Part shown: one piece after another, positions 55,288 to 64,000 of the stretch
How positions within the stretch are numbered: position 1 is the stretch's first letter
Layout: each line of letters opens with the position of its first letter
Origin: Alternaria dauci
Taxonomy: Eukaryota > Ascomycota > Dothideomycetes > Pleosporales > Pleosporaceae
Length of the DNA stretch: 64,000 nucleotides
Assembly (NCBI RefSeq): GCF_042100115.1
Contig: NC_091279.1
Location: 1,550,001 to 1,614,000 of the forward strand
Direction: 5' to 3'
Notes under the pieces: model-generated
What the model was told of the DNA's origin: nothing
The model's database searches: none
The model's input: only the letters and a program-made list of their open reading frames with translations
Translations under genes and position numbers: made by a program

Positions 55288-55579
55288 GGCGGGGTGAGGG
55301 AACAAGGATGGCGGCGGGTGCGCGTGACGGAGACGTGACGGAGGTTTGCAGGGAAGCGATGCAGGGACGGGGCGAGTGAAGGCACAAGCGCCCCATCGTG
55401 ACGGCTTGGTGTGAATAAGCGGGTAGTCGGTTGAGCCACAGTCCCGCTGCTGGCAATGACGATGGTGAAGGCGCGGGCAGGGCCAGGGCGGTGCTTTGGA
55501 GAGGCCCAAGCTTTCCTCGACCACCACCACCACCACCACCACAACAAACCATATCCTTATCCATATCCGCACACCAGAC
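55288..55579. promoter_or_regulatory. Divergent promoter 5-phosphatase / DCP1
   Basis: The two start codons are 292 bases apart. The region includes the (ACC)7 microsatellite near the DCP1 side. Confidence 0.5.
55520..55542. repeat. (ACC)7 microsatellite in the DCP1 leader
   Basis: Seven full ACC units plus two bases, about 40 bases before the DCP1 ATG. Read on the other strand it produces a run of valines in a frame that is not expressed. Confidence 0.9.
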
Positions 55580-56374
55580 ATGGCGCCACACCGCAAAGCC
55601 CGCGCAAACCCCCACCCCCAGCCGCCGCCGCCGCCACAGCCATCAGACTACGAGACGGACGCGCCGCCGGCCGTCGACGTGCCCCTCCCCCCTCCGCGGT
55701 CCAACGAAGAGCTCAACTTCTCCGTCCTCCGTCGCCAGTATGCCCAGCTCACGTCCATTGAGCACGTCACGCCATATGCCGCCCTGTACACCTTCAACCT
55801 GGAGACGCAGTCCTGGGAGAAGATGGGCATCGAGGGCACCCTCTTCATCTGCCAGCTCACTCCCTCGCCCATTGGCGCCGAGCGGTACTGCGCCATCATC
55901 CTCAACCGTCGCGGCCTAGACAACTTCTACCAGGAGCTCACAAGCAGCGAAGAGATGGAGATATCGGATCCATACGTCATCATCCAGGGGGAGCAGGTCT
56001 ACGGCATCTGGATCTTTGCCGACCCGCCGCCTGCCTCGACTGCCAACTGCCGTGTCGAGACGGCCGCAAAGATGATGGATATCGCCGATCGAGCAAAAGC
56101 GAGCCGCGAAGCCCTTGAGCCCACTGCCAAGGCGACCGAGCCTGCCGAAGCCGCTTCCTCTGCTCCCATGGGTCGCCAACTGTCTCTGCGAGAACTCTTC
56201 GGCCAACAGCGCGAGCAAGACGCCGGCTTTAGCATCCACAACCACAACTCCCACCCTATGCCCCACATGCATCAGCAGCACCAGGAATTCACGTCGAGTC
56301 CTGGCCCAGCGCAAAACGATGTGCTAGGTCAGCTCTTCATGAAGGCAAAGCAGAACCACAACGGCCTGGGCTGA
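55580..56374 (+). CDS. DCP1: mRNA decapping activator Dcp1
   Basis: A single exon of 264 residues from ATG 55580; the frame continues upstream only with a TTG. The N-terminus is Pro-rich. The EVH1-like Dcp1 fold covers about residues 40-170: NFSVLRRQYAQLTSIEHVTP, YAALYTFNLETQSWEKMGIE, GTLFICQLTPS and YCAIILNRRGLDNFYQELT. VIIQGEQVYGIWIFAD follows. The C-terminal part carries LRELFGQQR and a short Asn/His/Met-rich tail ending DVLGQLFMKAKQN. Dcp1 binds Dcp2 and stimulates removal of the 5' cap in P-bodies. It is longer than budding yeast Dcp1 owing to the C-terminal tail, as in other filamentous fungi. No intron is evident. Confidence 0.93.
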   Translation: MAPHRKARANPHPQPPPPPQPSDYETDAPPAVDVPLPPPRSNEELNFSVLRRQYAQLTSIEHVTPYAALYTFNLETQSWEKMGIEGTLFICQLTPSPIGAERYCAIILNRRGLDNFYQELTSSEEMEISDPYVIIQGEQVYGIWIFADPPPASTANCRVETAAKMMDIADRAKASREALEPTAKATEPAEAASSAPMGRQLSLRELFGQQREQDAGFSIHNHNSHPMPHMHQQHQEFTSSPGPAQNDVLGQLFMKAKQNHNGLG

Positions 56375-57063
56375 TGTGACTTTGTAGCTGCTCCGTCAGA
56401 ACTCGACGCCCGCAGTAGACGGCCTCGGCAACCACCGAGGCGCGCTTCCTGCCATGCAGCCAAAACGCACAAACTCCCCGCCAAGTGCGAGCAAGACGGG
56501 TGGTCGTCTGTCATAGGCCATCTTCTTTATGATATCACATGGATATTGTTGAGGTCCACCGCCATCTCGATACTCTACTGGCTTGCGACGCATGAGGATA
56601 GTAAAAGGCGGCAGATTATCTACATCCTTGTGTCTATCCAGATACTGCAGCTTGACGCGACCCTAAAGGACTACTGGTATGGTTCCCTGAAGAAAGGCTG
56701 CCGGTGTAGTTGCACGTGCCAGCAATCTTCTGGGCGGACTCACGAAGGTAGGTCCATCGTCATGTAGACGTGGACCCTGGGTTGCGTCCGCACGTCATTC
56801 TTAGATTGATACCCAATAGTTTGGTTTGTTTTCCAATGGAATAAAATACGTCAATTCAACTCCGGGGCCTACGTAGGTAGACTCTTATGATCTAACCTCG
56901 CACTTTCCGCAGTGGGCGAGGGACCTGGTAGGGCTGAGGGTGACCTCACACTCGCGCCGATCCCTGCACGTTTACCCCACGGCGGGGTTCCGCTTGCGCC
57001 CCCAAAAATTTCCAGCCGCAAGCATCTTCCACATATGACAGGACGTTTTATACAACACGTACA
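56375..57063. other. Intergenic between DCP1 and GARS genes
   Basis: Both genes run on the plus strand, so this is the DCP1 3' end and the GARS promoter. A short frame at 56546-56767 has no features. The last 150 bases before 57064 are the probable core promoter and leader. Confidence 0.4.
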
Positions 57064-58428
57064 ATGTCTGAATCTCTCCGCGTTCTTCTTGTCGGCAACG
57101 GCGGTCGCGAACATGCCATCGCCTGGAAACTCCTACAATCGCCTCAGATTGAGCACATCTACGTTTGTCCCGGTAACGGTGGTACCGCGACATTGAACAG
57201 CAACGTCACCAACGTAACAGAAGTAAAGGACACCGACTTTGCCGGTCTCGTCAACTTTGCCAAAGAGAAGAAGATCAATCTGCTGATACCGGGCCCCGAA
57301 GCACCACTCGTAGCAGGCATCGTTGACTACTTCCAGGAGAATGGCCTCAAGAGCATCAAGGCGTTCGGACCGAGCAAGGCTGCTGCGCGTATGGAAGGCA
57401 GCAAGACATTCAGCAAGGATTTTATGAAGCGCCACAACATCCCCACCGCTGCGTACGAGAACTTTAGCAAATACGACGACGCGAAAGCGTACCTCGACTC
57501 CATCTCGCACAACGTTGTTATCAAGGCGTCGGGCCTGGCAGCGGGAAAGGGCGTCATCATACCACAGAGCAAAGAGGAGGCGCATGCAGCGCTCAAAGAC
57601 ATCATGTTGACACGTGAATTCGGAGCTGCGGGCGACGAGGTGGTCATTGAAGAGTTCTTGGATGGCGACGAACTGTCAATTCTTACATTCAGCGATGGCC
57701 GCACAATCAAATCCCTACCGCCTGCACAAGACCACAAGCGCATCTTCGACAACGACGAGGGGCCCAACACTGGAGGAATGGGAACTTATGCACCAACACG
57801 CATCGCGCCCAAGGACGTACTCGACCGCGTAGACAAGGACATACTCCAGCCCACGGTGGATGGCATGAGATCCGAAGGCTTTGAGTTCAAGGGCGTACTG
57901 TTCACTGGGCTTATGATGACCAAGAACGGACCCAAGGTGCTGGAATACAATGTTCGTTTTGGCGACCCAGAGACACAGAGCTTGCTCGCGCTCATGGAGG
58001 GCGATCTCGCGCAAGTCATGGCTGCATGTGCAGACGGACAGCTGGCGGATGTGGATGTCAAAGTCTCGAGCAAGAGTGCGGCAACGGTTGTCGTAGCTGC
58101 AGGTGGATACCCCGGCAGCTACGCAAAGGGCACAGTCATGAAATTGGACGCTGTGCCAGAGGGTGAGTTTCTCTTTTGTTCCCCTATAGCTTCCGATGAT
58201 CCCGTCAGGTGGTCATGCTAACACGGTATAGACGTTGTTCTCTTCCACGCTGGAACCTCGTTCTCGGACAAGACACTCAAAACGGCTGGCGGCCGCGTCA
58301 TCGCATCGACGGCCACAGCGCCGACACTGGAGGAGGCTGTTACAAAGGCTTACAAGGGCGTGGATTGCATACACTTTGAGGGCATGCAGTACCGCAAGGA
58401 CATTGCGGGCCGAGCACTGAAGAAGTAG
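57064..58428 (+). CDS. Phosphoribosylamine-glycine ligase (GARS), monofunctional
   Basis: Two exons (57064-58162 and 58232-58428) give 431 residues. The enzyme makes glycinamide ribonucleotide, the second step of purine synthesis. All GARS parts are present: RVLLVGNGGREHAIAWKLLQ, VCPGNGGTATL, LLIPGPEAPLVAGIVDYF, the ATP-grasp stretch VVIKASGLAAGKGVII and VVIEEFLDGDELSILTFSDG, AQDHKRIFDNDEGPNTGGMG, VLEYNVRFGDPETQ, and the C-terminal LFHAGTSFSDKTLKTAGGRV. The protein stops right after YRKDIAGRALKK. In yeast and many fungi GARS is fused to AIR synthetase, but here nothing downstream in 58429-58877 encodes it and the next gene is on the other strand. The length equals bacterial PurD. The intron is 69 bases (GTGAGT ... 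GGTATAG) with a GCTAACAC branch. Confidence 0.95.
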
Positions 58429-58877
58429 AGAGAGTAACCAAGGAAAGTAAACGGCGTTCAAGGCGGGCATACCAAAGACTTGGGGTCAAAAGGGTAAATG
58501 TGCGCAAACACGCTAGATCATAGCCGGTCATGAAATGGTTGATGATGTTGAATGTTTTAGTGTTTAGTAGGCTACAGGTCTAGTGAAGCGCGATGCCTGT
58601 ACAGACACATGCTTGTTGGAGGATACTACCTGCTCAGCTTATTAGCGACAACAGATGAAGCAGCAGATGGGACATCAAATAGTCGACGAGGCAAGTGTTG
58701 ACGAGCATTGCCAGGACATCGAGCTACTAGAAGACGTTCTTGATGGCTACCTACCGCCTACCTACCTACCTGGCCATGGCCTGAATGAAGCAGTTCTCGA
58801 GTCGCTTTTGAAGACGGGTATGTTCAGCTAGACTGTACTCAAGGACATTTGAAGATGCAATCTGGGAGCTGTCATTG
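58429..58877. other. Convergent 3' region of GARS and RNase III genes
   Basis: The 3' ends of two convergent genes. I looked here for an AIR synthetase exon and found none. A short CTAC-rich repeat lies near 58751-58770. Confidence 0.45.
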
Positions 58878-60221
58878 TCAGTCGCGGCCTTGTGTTGTTT
58901 TCTCCTTTTTTTCCTTCTTGTGCTTCTTCTTCTTCTTCTCCTTCTCGTCTGATACACGGTCTTGTTCTTTTTTCCGCTTCTTTTCATTGGTATCCTGGTT
59001 GTCTGGCACGCTACTACTTGGCTGTTTGGGGTCAAGGGTGGCCTGTAGTTCAGCACCGCCTGCAGCCTTGTCCTTGTCCTCTTGTTCTCTCGCCCGTGCC
59101 GCCCTCAACTCATTCTTTTGCCGTACAGCGTCCTGCAAGACCGGGCCGTTCCGCTTGAGGGCGTCTGCAGCAGCGGCAACACCAGCTTGCACTTTGTTCT
59201 GGCCATGGCCACCGCCAAGCCATTCGTCCTCGTAGCCCCATCCGGTGAGATAGATGCCAATGTGGTAGCACTGTACGCTGTTGGAGTCGTAGGTCATGGG
59301 CGTCTCCTCCTTGGTGGTGAGCTTGACCCCTCTGCCGAGGACAAGCTTGTTGAGCTCGTCTCTGGCCTGCGGGTTCTCGATGATCTTCTCCCGAAAGGCC
59401 AGAAGCTGGGGTGCCCAAAGCTGGGTCAGCCATGCTTCGGCCGTCTCGAATCCCTTGTCTGGGTCGGAGAGCACGATTGCTGCAACATAGGCCTCGACAA
59501 TGTCGGCGACTACTTTCTGGTACTGCTTCGAGTTCTTGTCCCACACGGCGCGGTGCCTGAGGCGATCTGGGAAGCCGTAGGCGTTGGAGAACTTGGCCAG
59601 GGTCAGATTCTCGACGAGGCGTTCGCGCCACATGGACAGCTCTGGGACGTCGACATGGGGGAAGCGGTTGTAGAGGGCGCGGGAGGCGATGAGTTCGATG
59701 TAGGCGTCGCCGAGCAGTTCGAGCCGCTCGTAGTCCAGACTGAGGTCCTCGCCGAGCGTGGAGCCGGGAATGCTGGGATCGAAGATGGCGGACCGATGGG
59801 TGAAGACGGCTTCGTGGAGATGGGGTTCCTGGATGGGCGGCAGAGGCGGCAGGTCGCGGGCAGCGCGCACTGTTCGCTCGACGTAGGCTGGCACGGCGAT
59901 GGCGACGGCCTTGTCGGGCCTCTTGTCGTCCAGCTCGCGCTTCGCCTGGGCCGCGGCCGAGTGGTTGCGGGCGCAGAGCAGCCGGCGCAGTTGGTGAGCG
60001 TGGTGGAGAATGTCCTTGTCTGCGCCGGCGGTAGTTTCGTCTGCGACAAACCTGTCGAGCAGCGCCACCAGGCCCGTCTGCATGTCCGTCGACGACAGCT
60101 CCGGCGGCCGAGCATGGGGGGTGTAGGCGGCGCCATTGCTGCCGTGCTGGGGCGCGTGCCGCTTGTGGTGCTGGTCGCGGCCGTGGTGGGTGAAGGCCCG
60201 GTCACGTTTCTGCGAGGCCAT
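58878..60221 (-). CDS. RNT1: Ribonuclease III, Rnt1-like
   Basis: A single exon of 447 residues from ATG 60221. An N-terminal basic, disordered part and a helical region (about 45-120) precede the RNase III domain at about 125-290. It carries EAVFTHRSAIFD and the signature DYERLELLGDAYIEL (about 163-177), with a downstream VVADIVEAYVAAIVLSD block. One double-stranded RNA-binding domain follows (about 300-370: CYHIGIYLTGWGYEDEWLGG, GHGQNKVQAGVAAAADALKR). The C-terminus is strongly Lys-rich (KKRKKEQD ... KKKKKHKKEKKEK), a nuclear or nucleolar signal. The enzyme should cut the 3' external transcribed spacer of pre-rRNA and process snRNA/snoRNA precursors. The single dsRBD and lack of helicase or PAZ distinguish it from Dicer. 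It is divergent with mS33, 160 bases apart. Confidence 0.92.
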   Translation of the reverse strand: MASQKRDRAFTHHGRDQHHKRHAPQHGSNGAAYTPHARPPELSSTDMQTGLVALLDRFVADETTAGADKDILHHAHQLRRLLCARNHSAAAQAKRELDDKRPDKAVAIAVPAYVERTVRAARDLPPLPPIQEPHLHEAVFTHRSAIFDPSIPGSTLGEDLSLDYERLELLGDAYIELIASRALYNRFPHVDVPELSMWRERLVENLTLAKFSNAYGFPDRLRHRAVWDKNSKQYQKVVADIVEAYVAAIVLSDPDKGFETAEAWLTQLWAPQLLAFREKIIENPQARDELNKLVLGRGVKLTTKEETPMTYDSNSVQCYHIGIYLTGWGYEDEWLGGGHGQNKVQAGVAAAADALKRNGPVLQDAVRQKNELRAARAREQEDKDKAAGGAELQATLDPKQPSSSVPDNQDTNEKKRKKEQDRVSDEKEKKKKKHKKEKKEKTTQGRD

Positions 60222-60381
60222 GGTGAAGTACGTGGGCAGTCGGTCGTGTCATGTCATGTCATGTCTGGGAGCGAGGCAGTGTCGAGTCGCGCTACCGCCA
60301 ACTGTGGGTACTGGTAGTTGCGAGCGCCAAGGGCACCTCCGCGACATTTCACATCGCCGCAGTCGAGCATCGCAATTCACC
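60222..60381. promoter_or_regulatory. Very short divergent promoter RNase III / mS33
   Basis: Only 160 bases between the two start codons. A small direct repeat (TGTCATGTCATGTCATGTC at about 60248-60266) lies on the RNase III side, probably in its leader. Confidence 0.5.
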
Positions 60382-60756
60382 ATGGCGGTCCCACGGCAGC
60401 GCGTATTGGACCTGATGAGGGTAAGGCGACGCTTTCCTCGAGCCCGACTGTGCTCGGCGTACTGACTGGCCCAGGTCCAATGCAGAGTCTTCCACACCAC
60501 CTACAACCCCGACCGCCTCCGTCTGGGATCGCGCATCCTGCACCAGCGCCTCAAGGGCCCCGCTGTCGCATCATACTACCCCCCGCGCATAGGCACCATC
60601 AGCCAGCTGCGTAGCCTGTACCCCGAGCACCAGATCATAGACGAAGAGGAGGAGGACTGGCTAGAGCACCTCAACGTCGCAAAGTCGAGAGGAAAGAGCG
60701 CGCCCAAGAAGAAGCGGACCGCTGCAGAGTCGAAAAAGTTCAACAAGCGAAAGTAG
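60382..60756 (+). CDS. RSM27: Mitochondrial small ribosomal subunit protein mS33 (Rsm27)
   Basis: Two exons (60382-60420 and 60475-60756) give 106 residues. The sequence starts MAVPRQRVLDLMRVQCRVFH, then TTYNPDRLRLGSRILHQRLK, GPAVASYYPPR, and ends with a Lys-rich tail (SAPKKKRTAAESKKFNKRK). This matches the small mS33/Rsm27 family, whose N-terminus has R-x-x-x-L-x-x-x-x-C-x-I/V-F and the Y-N-P-x-x-x-R-T/L-G block. It sits in the head of the mitochondrial small subunit. The first exon has just 13 codons; the 54-base intron (GTAAGG ... CCCAG) is in phase 0 and has a CTGACTGG branch. Its stop is 80 bases from the stop of the convergent thioesterase gene. Confidence 0.9.
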
Positions 60757-60836
60757 GCCTGGCGCTTCGCGATGCCACTTCCGGCCATAGTCATGATGAA
60801 TCAAAGCATCCAGAATCCTTGTCTGGCCCAACCTCA

Positions 60837-61530
60837 TTACATCTTGCTCTTCGCTTGTTCCACGCCCCTCGCTTTCCATTCCCTCGCAAACTCCTCGTCC
60901 CACGCTGTTCTTACATCCAGGTGCTCTTTGGCGACAGGTGCATTCACCTTGTGGTGCTCCACTGTACAATATGTCGTCTTTCCATCCAGACTCGTCATGT
61001 CGCCTCGGATCATCGCCATCTGCTTGCCCACACTTATCACCTTGCTGTTGAGGCGCACCCTGGTATTAATGGGCACCGCCTTAAGATAGGAAATGTTGAG
61101 CGAACGAGTTACGCCGCCTAGGAATTCCCAGAACCCAGGCCGAGCCAGAGGACACAGAGCCGTCGTCGTCGACATGTCGAATATAACACCCGCCGCCCCT
61201 CCATGCATGACGTCTACCGCGACTTAGTTCGGAATTGTCATATAGATCCCAAGGGACAGCACCTACTGTTCAAGTTTGAAAAGTTGAGCCCAATGTCGAG
61301 CTCATAAGTAACGGTGCCGTTGAGACTTGCATCCACAAGCTCCAGATTCAGCATGACTTCCCGGTCAAAGTCCTAGACATGATCAATGATAGTTAACCCC
61401 AATGACTCGAGTAGTTTCATACGACGTGGTTCTTGGGCCTGCGAGCTGCAAGCAACTTGTACTTTTCAAATGTGGCCTGAACCGCCTCCATTGCCCTTTG
61501 CCGATCTGCTTGCTGGTCGCTCATGGTCAT
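60837..61530 (-). CDS. Hotdog-fold acyl-CoA thioesterase (ACOT13/PaaI-like)
   Basis: Three exons (61423-61530, 61267-61372, 60837-61222) give 199 residues. The N-terminal helix (DRQRAMEAVQATFEKYKLLA) is followed by the hotdog domain: MLNLELVDASLNGTVTYELD, LNFSNLNIAVDVMHGGAAGV and IFDMSTTTALCPLA. The M-H-G-G-A/x-x-G-x-I-x-D block holds the helix and catalytic Asp/Glu region of the family. TRVRLNSKVISVGKQMAMIR comes near the end. Such enzymes hydrolyse medium- or long-chain acyl-CoA thioesters in the cytosol or mitochondria. Introns are 50 and 44 bases; the second is the shortest of the window and lacks a clear branch site, so that junction is the least certain. MTM at 61530 or M at 61524 could be the start. 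Confidence 0.85.
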
Positions 61531-62293
61531 GGTGCATGTGAGACTAGAGAGGATCCGGCTGCGGCTATTCCGACTATTCCGACTGTGAAGAGGCTCGTCC
61601 CGTGTGCACGATGGGTGGAGAGGGTAGCTTGGTATGCTTTTGGGACACGTCTTCGCGTTAGTGGTTTGGATCAAGACAACGAGCGTCCCCGTGGCTATTA
61701 GGAGTATCGGAAGGCGTCTCCGTCTACAACCAAGCTGTTGGCGTTGCCGAGTGATGCTGGGGACTGACGATCGGCGTGAAGCTACACATTGCCTCGGCTT
61801 CTCAACACGAGCTTCGCGCCCAAGGCACCTACCTGCTCAGGCCTTTGTACGCTCGCAAAAGCCACTCCTCCTGCTCACGACATGCACATACAATGACTCT
61901 CAAAAGTGTGGGCGCCAGGGCCTTGGTCGCCTCACAAAGTTCCTTGTGTTGTTTCATGCATGTGGTTCGTTGGTGCCCACATGTTCCACCTTGCGCTCGC
62001 GTCTGTTTCACACACGGAGCCACAGGCGAACGGCCAAACCTCGTCATGACCCGAATACACTTCGGCGCTTGCCACCAGTGACTATAACTCGCAACCCGTT
62101 CTATTTCCAGTCCATCTTTAGATGAGGGCCTGCAGTCCAAGCTGACTTGGACCTTGCCCCCGTCCTTCCGAACGCTGCGCTGCGCTACTTTTAACCAGAC
62201 AGCTGCCGCCGATTGATTACTTGTGTCCACACCTCCATTCGCTACTCCGGGCTTTCTTGCGACTGGGCTGGCTAACCATCGCACATCTCCAAC
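61531..62293. promoter_or_regulatory. Divergent intergenic region thioesterase / MFS transporter
   Basis: These 763 bases contain both promoters. Overlapping frames at 61634-62305 on both strands have no domain and are left out. Confidence 0.4.
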
Positions 62294-63754
62294 ATGGAAT
62301 CCCAAAGCACTCCCGTGTCTGCGACTCTGCGGAAAAGGGTCTTGAAAGTGCTGTTCATTTCGCTACTGCTTGACTTGGTACGTCATCTTCCGTCTCGTGT
62401 AACGGCTCGCGTGGGCTGACCACCCCCTTACGTCCAGATATCCTTCACATTCATCCTCCCCCTGTTTCCCAAACTTATCGAATTCTACCGCAACCATGAA
62501 ACGGGAGGCCCCAACACCATCCTCTCCAAGATCCTCGCCGGCCTCAATGCGTACAAGAACTCGTTCGCGAAACCCATCAACTCCCGCTACGACATTGTCC
62601 TGCTCGGCGGCGCACTCGGATCGCTCTTCTCTCTGTGCCAGGCTGTCGCTTCACCCTTCATCGGAACTCTCTCAGACAGATATGGCAGGCGCACAGCGCT
62701 TCTGTGGTCCATGGTCGGCAACATCTTCAGCGTGGCGCTATGGGTGGCAGCGACTGATTTCCGGACCTTCCTTGCCAGTCGCGTCGTGGGAGGCTTGAGC
62801 GAGGGCAACGTGCAGCTGGCAATGGCCATTGCGACCGACATCAGCGACGACAGCCAGAGAGGCGCGACCATGGCCCTCGTTGGCGTGTGCTTCAGCATTG
62901 CCTTCACCTTCGGCCCGGCGTTGGGCGCATACCTGTCCACATTGCAGGTCATGGACAAGAATCCCTTTGCCATGGCAGCAGGCTTCTCTCTGTTCCTCGT
63001 CATCTCAGAGACCGTTTACCTGTACACCAGCCTCCCGGAGACGCTACCCTCGGCGAACAAGACCCTGAACGGCACCGCAAACGGACATGCCAAAAGCAGT
63101 CAACCACCGAAGCCCCGTGTCCGAACCAACTCACATACTCTGCTCAACGCGACGCATTTCACATTTATACTCTTCTTCAGCGGCATGGAATTCTCGCTCC
63201 CGTTCATGACTTATGATCTCTTCGCCTATCAGGCCAAGGACTCTGGTCGATTACTTGGCTTCATTGGCCTCGTTGCTTCCCTACTCCAAGGCTCGGTAGT
63301 GCGGCGAATGCACCCTCTAAAGGTGGTCCAAATGGGAGTGGTCAGCTGTACAATTGCATTTCTCATGCTCGGAAGAGTTCACACACAGGGTGCCCTATAT
63401 GGAGCGGCCGCACTTCTTGCGGTTACGAGCGCGACCGTTGTCACTGGCCTCAACAGTCTCTCGTCTTTTGAGGCGAGCGCCGACGAGCGAGGCAATAAGC
63501 TGGGCAATCACCGTAGCTTTGGTAAGTCAAGGTGTCGTAAAATCCAACATGTCTGCTGACGTAAGCCAGGTCAAATTGGTCGTTCCCTAGGACCTCTCAT
63601 CTTCTGCACCCTGTACTGGTGGACGGGCCGCGAGACAGCATATGCAACCGGAGCCGCCGGTATGGTCGGAGTCTGTGCATTGGTATTTGGAGGACTCAAA
63701 GTCCCCCCCGGAACGGAAAAGATCAACAAAAAGGAGAAGAACATGGCCAAGTAA
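62294..63754 (+). CDS. MFS transporter, MFSD10/TetA-like
   Basis: Three exons (62294-62377, 62438-63521, 63570-63754) give 450 residues. Twelve hydrophobic segments are visible, starting RVLKVLFISLLLDLISFTFI. The loop 2-3 motif GTLSDRYGRRTALLW is the MFS motif A. SRVVGGLSEGNVQLAMAIAT and FFSGMEFSLPFMTYDLFAY fit the MFSD10 (tetracycline transporter-like) group. A hydrophilic extracellular-type loop after helix 1 (YRNHETGGPNTILSKILAGL) and a central loop with many Ser/Pro are typical. Human MFSD10 exports organic anions; the fungal substrate is unknown. Introns are 60 and 48 bases. The last exon encodes QIGRSLGPLIFCTLYWWTGR and ends in KINKKEKNMAK. Confidence 0.9.
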
Positions 63755-64000
63755 GAGGACGATAGTAGTCAGCCAGGATACATGTGGAGTATATAGCAAG
63801 GACGCATTCCTCGTTGAAGAGCATACACTGCAACTGTAGTGATGTACCAAGAATCTCGTAGGCGAACATGTGCGTTTTCCAACCGAGAAAATGCATCCAT
63901 CAGTGTGCTGTTGGTGCAAGGATTGCTCGGACCTGACGCCCTCAAGATCATGATCGTCAATCTGACCGTGTTTCGCCCTCGAGGATCGCTCCACCAGCAA
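63755..64000. other. Right edge, downstream of the MFS gene
   Basis: The 3' flank of the transporter gene to the end of the window. A minus-strand frame open to the edge has no recognisable features. Confidence 0.35.

Noticed and set aside
55288..55596. N-terminal extension of the 5-phosphatase with a run of valines
   Set aside because: Starts without a suitable ATG context and comes from an (ACC)n repeat; the family N-terminus begins well after ATG 55287.
59082..60317. 411-codon plus-strand frame
   Set aside because: It is the antisense of the RNase III gene; composition is Val/Gly-rich and no domain is present. The minus strand encodes the clear enzyme.
1..64000. CRISPR arrays, bacterial operons, riboswitches, attachment sites, intact transposons, secondary-metabolite cluster
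   Set aside because: No repeat-spacer pattern, no transposase or reverse transcriptase, no terminal repeats and no PKS/NRPS/terpene genes were seen; the genome is eukaryotic.

Overview
The window is nuclear DNA from a filamentous ascomycete. The evidence is many short spliceosomal introns (mostly 44-100 bases, GT-AG, with CTAAC/CTGAC-type branch sites), compact spacing between genes on both strands, and a typical fungal protein set: a DUR3-type urea transporter, HAP5, a CLA4-type PAK kinase, a fungal alpha-actinin, a Fungal_trans_2-type regulator and a DUF2015 protein. Protein details look most like Dothideomycetes (Pleosporales), but that assignment is an impression, not a test. I rebuilt exon structures by hand from splice signals and reading phase. 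Where I give a spliced length, the exons sum to a whole number of codons.

Layout. 0-5.4 kb: the tail of an SGNH-hydrolase-like gene, a frameshifted NADAR gene, a urea transporter, and a region with a broken gene relic. 5.4-18.3 kb: housekeeping genes, namely TRAPP subunit Trs33, NAD malate dehydrogenase, CCAAT-binding factor HAP5, rRNA-processing Fcf2, purine nucleoside phosphorylase, mitoribosomal uS10m and a GH31 alpha-glucosidase. 18.3-25.3 kb: an MFS exporter, a patatin-like phospholipase with an extra N-terminal segment, and an unknown protein. 25.7 kb: an intron-containing tRNA-Asp(GUC). 26.7-30.6 kb: ribosomal eL28, a DUF2015 protein, splicing factor SF3b4/Hsh49 and mitochondrial import subunit Tom7. 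31.4-43 kb: a helical/disordered fungal protein, alpha-actinin, a CPA2-type cation/proton antiporter and a Cla4-type kinase. 43-50.6 kb: an accessory-looking stretch with a small cysteine-rich secreted candidate, a regulator-like gene without a visible zinc cluster, and 3.8 kb of gene-poor DNA with scattered decayed coding segments. 50.6-64 kb: dense housekeeping genes again, namely a lipid-droplet hydrolase, a type II inositol 5-phosphatase, Dcp1, a monofunctional GARS, an Rnt1-type RNase III, mitoribosomal mS33, a hotdog thioesterase and an MFSD10-like transporter.

Most genes here are not functionally linked. Divergent pairs sharing short intergenic regions are frequent (PNP/uS10m, eL28/DUF2015, SF3b4/Tom7, actinin/antiporter, 5-phosphatase/Dcp1, RNase III/mS33). 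Many are RNA-processing or mitochondrial genes, which fits ordinary housekeeping gene packing. I found no CRISPR array, intact transposon, secondary-metabolite cluster or clear new multi-gene system. The more unusual points are two GC-AG introns, an in-frame stop-free intron, 14- and 24-base microexons, a hidden last exon of Tom7, a GARS without its usual AIRS partner domain, the cysteine-rich secreted candidate, and the decayed island at 46.9-50.6 kb.
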